Assembly: GCA_009602725.1 (NCBI GenBank)
Contig: WELB01000192.1
Coordinates: forward strand, 44,003-67,379
Direction: 5' to 3'
Length of the DNA stretch: 23,377 nucleotides
Origin: Spirogloea muscicola
Lineage: Eukaryota > Streptophyta > Zygnematophyceae > Spirogloeales > Spirogloeaceae
This document shows, piece by piece, positions 18,818-23,377 of this stretch. How positions within the stretch are numbered: position 1 is the stretch's first letter; every line of letters starts with the position of its first letter. Under the pieces are notes generated by a model. The model worked only from the letters and a program-made list of their open reading frames with translations, ran no database searches and had not been told where the DNA came from. The translations under genes were made by a program, and so were the position numbers.

Positions 18818-21800
18818 TTAGGACAGGCTCTTGTCAGAGCCCCCAGAAGCTGCAGTCTTGAGAAGAGGGGAGACTTCCTCCGCACTCAAATCCCTCAGGC
18901 TCTGCTGGCTCGCAGCTGACCTCATTGTCATCTTGTTCCACTCATTCTCTACCCGAAAGAATATCCACTGAAACCTTCTCAGCATTTCTACAGCAGAGAC
19001 AATAAACACCGTCAAAGTGTTGGGCCGCAGGTGCGCGGCGAGCTTGTAGGTCCACGAGGCTCGCAGCAGCAAATTGCTGCTCATGGCCCAGTAGTACACC
19101 TGGCCAAGGTGATGCCACAGGACAGTTCTGTGTGAGCAGCAGCTCAAGGTAAGTTAAGTGGAGCCTGTAAAGCAAGGACTTCAGGACAACGTGAATTGTT
19201 TAGGAAGCATTTGACACACCGACAAATCCGTTTGTCAGGATATTATACTGCAGATCAACTAGGACCTGACCTTCGAGCAATGAAAGGCAGCTGTCGACTT
19301 TCTGGATGCAGAAGGATTTACATGCAGCAATGTCAAGTCCCTAGTGCAAACCCTCAATATACATCAGGGAAAGCAGCTTCATTTCAGAGTAGTCGGTGTT
19401 GAGGTGTACCCATTTACGGCCGTAGTACAGGTTGTTCCGCAAGAGAGGGTTCTTCCCATTGCAGCCCCCATTGAAGAGCCTGCAGAACATGTGTATGTAC
19501 AGACTGAGACCAGGCCCTCTCGACACAATGGCAGATGGCTGCACAGACTGCAGGCAGATGCAAACTTGCACTTATTAAAACTAGCATACTCAGAAATACT
19601 CTGATATTCTGGTTTCAAGCAATGGGCTGACCCAAGATCCCAGTCACGGCTGATGTCCCAGTAGTACGCAAAGCAGGAGTTGAGGATGCTGCAAGTCAGC
19701 CATAGTGGCTTGTAGATGCTCTGCCAATGGGGCAATGGCACACGATACTTGAGAGCCGAGAGGAAGATCACGGGGAACGCTGACAGGTACTTAAGAGCTG
19801 CAAAAGACAAGCAGGCATGTCTTTGATCAGCATATAGAAGACCTCCGTATCACTAAAAGGATCAGGCCAAAGAGCATACATGTATCAGGGGTATAATGTA
19901 GACATTTCTTCCATGTGCAGATTCTCTTACTTGTTTGGCAGTACAAGAGGCAGAAACGTGCGTGTTGCAGTGGGACTGGCTAATCAGCAGCTGCAATAAG
20001 GAGATGAAGGAGGAAAGTACCATTGTATATGCAATTCTTCTCTTTTGTATCGGAGTATTGCCGGAGGCACTGAAAGAAGCGGCAGACGTAGGGGAACGCC
20101 AGGACCATAGGAATCATGACGGAGTGACTCCCACAGACCTCATCCGCGTTTGCAATGGCGAGAGTGGCCACCTGCCCAAGTGAGCAGTTTAGGAATCATG
20201 GCACTGCAGCGACTCTAATGAGTACCTTCAAGCACTCTTGCTCTTCTACATCCAACATGTCATCAACTGCTGAAATTGACTGATTTAGGCGGTTGTACCT
20301 GACCATTTGCCATCCGGCAAGCAGCTCTCTCAACGTCAGACAGGACCTGCAAAGACAAGCAAGACATCAGAAAGTATCATGGTCAGCAAATTGCAGGTAC
20401 TGGCCAAGATGAAGCAGTCCATGCTGATTGTGCACAACTCTTCTGCAGCATCAAGAACCGCCTTTGAAGTGAAGGACCACTTCTTGAGTCAACATGCAAT
20501 GAGCATGACATAATGGCCAGGGCCCTTGCGACAGTAGCTAGAAAGAAGAAAGCAAGCATCTCTAGTGCCTGTGTGAAATCATGGTCTACTTTGTAAGGAC
20601 AGTATTGCTACAATTGAGATGAGGCAGAACACAAGTATTGCTTGAAGCCTGTATGAACAACAGTGATTGTAATGTGTCGGTCAACTGTCCTGCTTTAAGA
20701 ATGAAGAAAGCAAACCTTAGCCATAGATGTGAGCACGTCGGCTACAAAAAAGTCAGCAAAGGTGATTGGCTGCAAAGGCACTGACTGTCTGGTCAATGTG
20801 TTGAAAAGATGGGTCAATTGAGAACCTTTCAAATGCATCAGCACTTGATTGAGCCTCGCCAGCAAATCTTTAAGCATATGAGAATATGATATGGAAGGGA
20901 GCAGTCAGAGAACTTGTAGCATGAGGCCCCCTGCCTGAGCAACCATTGCATGTGCCACGAGAGACCTCGCAGGTGGTCACTGACCTGCAAGGGGAACATC
21001 ATGCGGAAGAGGGTCCCAAGGAAGTAGTAGCGGGAGGGCGCATGGAAGATGTCGATAGGGAGTGCCAGGAGAAGGGGGAGGAGGCAGTAGAGAAGCACCT
21101 AGAAGGGCCCAGTCAGGAATAGTGGCCAAGTAGATTAGTCACCTATTTATCCTAAGTGATGAGCCCTGCGCTTGAGGGTGTGAGCTGGCACTGCAAGCAT
21201 GTGATGGCTTGCAGTTTCTAAGTGCAAGAGTCGACATCACTACATGTGGTAGTGCAGGTGATGTGAGGATGCCCAGCAACTCATTGCACAGGAGAAGGGG
21301 CGAGCACCGGCTGACTGGCAGCGAGATTCTTTAGGTGGTATGTGGCGTAGAGATGGAGGTAGGCCACCATGCTGGTGAGCACCAGTACCGTCAACCCGGC
21401 AGCAATCTGAAAGGCGGCCATGGAAACAGGGCTTCTTGCTAAGTAACACTTTTCAACAAGTGCTATCTGAGGGGTACAGAGCATCCTGGGCTCTGTTCGC
21501 TGTTCTCGCCTGAGCGTGGCTGGCTAATCTGATGCTCAAACGGCCCAGCGGCTCCAGACATAGATAGTCACAAAATGGTGCTCTTGTGCCTGTCAGCAAT
21601 TGTGAAATCCTGGAGTGCGTGGCCACAGCGAGATGGGGTCATTCACAGTGCTGACCTTCCAGATGTCCCAATGCGTCAGGTGGTTCGCGTCCAGGTCGAA
21701 GACGCGGGGGTAGCTGACTCGCGAGTGCGCAAAGCCATACAGGTTGAAGCCCCATAGCCACACCATGAGCGCCTGCAGCCGTAAGGGCCTCGCCATGATC

Positions 21801-22623
21801 AGCTGCCGACGAGTTGGGGTTGCCTCGAGCACTCGGGGGCGCTCGGTTTTGCTCGTCGGCGCAGCTGGCAAAAGGTTGGCAGCGAAGCTCACCACCATGA
21901 AGAGCGGATTGTAGTACAGGAATGCCTCGTACACAAAGATTGAGCGCACACTGACGTCCATGGCATCCACAGCGTCCTTCATCATCTGCAGATGGAGGCC
22001 GTGAGTAGGGATCGCGGTGTCAAGAAAGACCATTGCTCATAGAGCTGAACAATAACTGTCACATCTCTTGCACCAGCTCTACTTTCCTTTGCGAGCTGGG
22101 CGCCAACGGATCTGCGCAGGGCATGCAAGCGGCTGCTACAAGCAAGAGGCGCCAGCCCCGTACCTTCACGCACGCCACCACCCAGACGATGAGCAGCACC
22201 CACTGTACGGCCGCGTGGCAGACAGGGGGGAGACTGTGTGAGCCACACGTGAGTGCATGCAAAGAGCTGGCGAGACGTGCACACAGCGTGACGCCAAGCC
22301 AGGCCATGCTCAACGGCTGCCTGCGAAGCTACTGCAACTTGGTGTGCTGCGCTGTCATGCCAGACCTGCCATCGGCCCTGTCGAGAGAGGTGGAGCACAG
22401 ACGCCGCGCCGGTGGGAAGCTGCTTGGGCGATCCGGGCTTGGCCTGCATTGCGAGCAGGGGCTCGTGGTCCGCCTCGAACGTCGCCCCGGGGGGGGTGCT
22501 CTTCTCCTGCAGCGCCACGGCGCCGCCGCCGCCGTTGCTCTGCGAGAAATCTGCACAAGGAGCAGCAGGGGACTCATGACGGGCCTTGCCCAGCAGGCCA
22601 CCGCCAGGTGTGGCAGCCACCAT
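18818..22623 (-). CDS. SPX-less EXS-family membrane protein (XPR1/ERD1/SYG1 superfamily)
   Basis: EXS proteins move inorganic phosphate; forms without an SPX domain, such as yeast Erd1, act in the Golgi. The spliced product is 496 residues. Residues 1-86 are a polar, glycine- and proline-rich cytosolic tail. Hydrophobic stretches follow: VLLIVWVVACV (88-98), LFMVALMVWLWGFNLYGF (about 127-144), LTVLVLTSMVAYLHLY (174-189), VLLYCLLPLLLALPIDIF (203-220), SVMIPMVLAFPYVCRFF, FPVIFLSALKY and a C-terminal pair. Family hallmarks are FDLDANHLTH, SRYYFLGTLFRM, ITFADFFVADVLTSM, DWDLG, YGRKW and the closing RRFQWIFFRVENEWNK. It matches the plant single-copy EXS protein along its length. The start at 22623 has an in-frame stop (TAG) six bases upstream, so it is the first usable ATG unless an upstream exon exists. 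The substrate is inferred from the family. Confidence 0.92.
18818..22623 (-). other. Exon table for the EXS gene
   Basis: Exons in transcript order, given as high to low coordinates: 22623-22366, 22202-22164, 21985-21893, 21772-21656, 21406-21308, 21098-20985, 20769-20716, 20346-20299, 20171-20021, 19797-19632, 19479-19410, 19099-18818 (stop TAA 18820-18818). All introns are GT-AG, 120-369 bases, and all phases match. The coding total is 1491 bases. Exon 2 is only 39 bases and holds the first membrane segment. Exons 3 and 4 could also be read as one block through the 120-base intron. The first exon is the least certain because that tail is not conserved. Confidence 0.87.
21773..21892 (-). other. 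120-base stop-free intron of the EXS gene (exitron-like)
   Basis: It begins GTGAGCTTCG and ends CGGCTGCAG on the minus strand, has no in-frame stop and is exactly 40 codons long. Removing it joins NPLFMV to ALMVWLWG, which matches the gap-free plant sequence. Keeping it would insert a polar 40-residue loop into a membrane segment. Confidence 0.75.
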
Positions 22624-23377
22624 CGGCTATGACCTTGACATATCTGTGCTGTGCACCTTCCGCACTGGTCACCTCACACAGCTCAATGCTGCCGTCTGTG
22701 TCCTCAACAATGCAGCGAGCCTGTCACTCGGGCGCAGCCAGCTACCAGGGGGATCAGGTAGTCCCAGCCGCTAGCGCCCTTGCTGTCTTGTGGTGCTGCG
22801 TGTGGACAGTCTCTCAGGCCTCTAGCAGCTGTCTCACCCACTCTGCTCGAATGCCGGCTCCCCGGCGAAGACCGCTTAAGCGGGCTCTGGGGCAGGTAGG
22901 CCGCCGCGAGGCCGCTGTAGGCCGCCGGCTGACCCGCCGCCTTCACCAGCGGGCCTGCGAGCAGGGCAGCAGGTAGCAAGTCACAGCGCGTCAGAAGATC
23001 GCCTGCAACGATGCAGCTGGAGCTTGGCAAGGCCAGGCGAATGACGGCAAGACTCGCCCAGGATAAGCCAGGTAGAGGAGGGAGGAGGGCCTTGAGATGT
23101 GCTGCATCACCGGTGGAGACCGGATCTGGCCACGTACCTCCATCAATGACAGACAGCGGTAGGGGAGCGGCAATGCAATCCACAATTACGACATGCTAGC
23201 TGCGCGGCAATGGCATTCAGGTGGTGTGGCGGCGCCAGTACCGGCCGCCGGAACGTGGTCGAACGACTTGCGCATCTCGTCGTCGGGAGCCGCCGGTGCA
23301 TGCCGGGGGGGCGGCGGCAGGGCCGGGGCGCCGGCCGCTGGTTCATGGCCGCGGGCGCCTCACCGCGGCCCGGGCCC
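22624..23377. other. GC-rich region upstream of the EXS gene, unassigned
   Basis: This should hold the EXS promoter and leader, and may hold upstream exons or the start of another gene. On the minus strand near 23240-23310 there is a protein-like stretch PDDEMRKSFDHVPAAG, but it has no family match that I know. A long minus-strand frame (22704-23183) is rich in alanine and leucine, as GC-rich DNA often is. I assign no gene. Confidence 0.3.

Noticed and set aside
22257-22976. A 239-codon plus-strand open frame
   Set aside because: It overlaps the first EXS exons on the other strand, is rich in arginine and alanine, and has no motif. It is a GC-driven shadow.
1-23377. CRISPR arrays, bacterial operons, integrases or defence genes
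   Set aside because: There are no regularly spaced repeats and no ribosome-binding-site-led gene runs. The gene structure is clearly that of a eukaryotic nuclear genome.

Overview
This window is nuclear DNA from a eukaryote, most likely a green alga related to Trebouxiophyceae such as Coccomyxa or Chlorella. The reasons are intron-dense genes with short GT-AG introns, two proteins that follow their land-plant counterparts closely, plant-type CCCTAAA telomere-like motifs, and LINE relics with a restriction-endonuclease-like domain. The lineage is inference. I see no rRNA, tRNA, CRISPR array or prokaryotic operon.

Layout. Bases 1-8.3 kb are a transposon graveyard. It holds at least six decayed pieces of one non-LTR retrotransposon family, on both strands: reverse transcriptase, then a zinc knuckle, then a restriction-like nuclease. 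Between them lie recurring tail modules, and a short hairpin-bearing repeat, usually 64 bp, that appears to have moved on its own. Two copies of this repeat sit inside the reverse transcriptase of the largest relic. One is an inverted dimer flanked by an exact 8-bp target duplication; the other is a monomer. Removing each one in silico restores the reading frame. Bases 5.6-7.1 kb hold nothing I can name.

Bases 8860-18214 (+) carry a complete L-arabinokinase gene (ARA1). I could rebuild all 29 exons with GT-AG borders and matching phases, giving a 990-residue protein. Two telo-box motifs lie about 100-130 bases before its start codon, and an interstitial telomere-like tract lies in intron 4. 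Bases 22623-18818 (-) carry a convergent 12-exon gene for an SPX-less EXS-family membrane protein (XPR1/ERD1/SYG1 superfamily), 496 residues, probably a phosphate transporter of the Golgi or endomembranes. One of its introns is 120 bases long, has no stop codon and is a multiple of three, so leaving it in would still give an open frame.

The two genes share a 603-bp convergent intergenic space and have no obvious shared pathway beyond housekeeping: sugar salvage for nucleotide-sugar synthesis, and phosphate handling. The transposon block ends within about 450 bp of the ARA1 start codon. The last 0.75 kb is GC-rich and unassigned.
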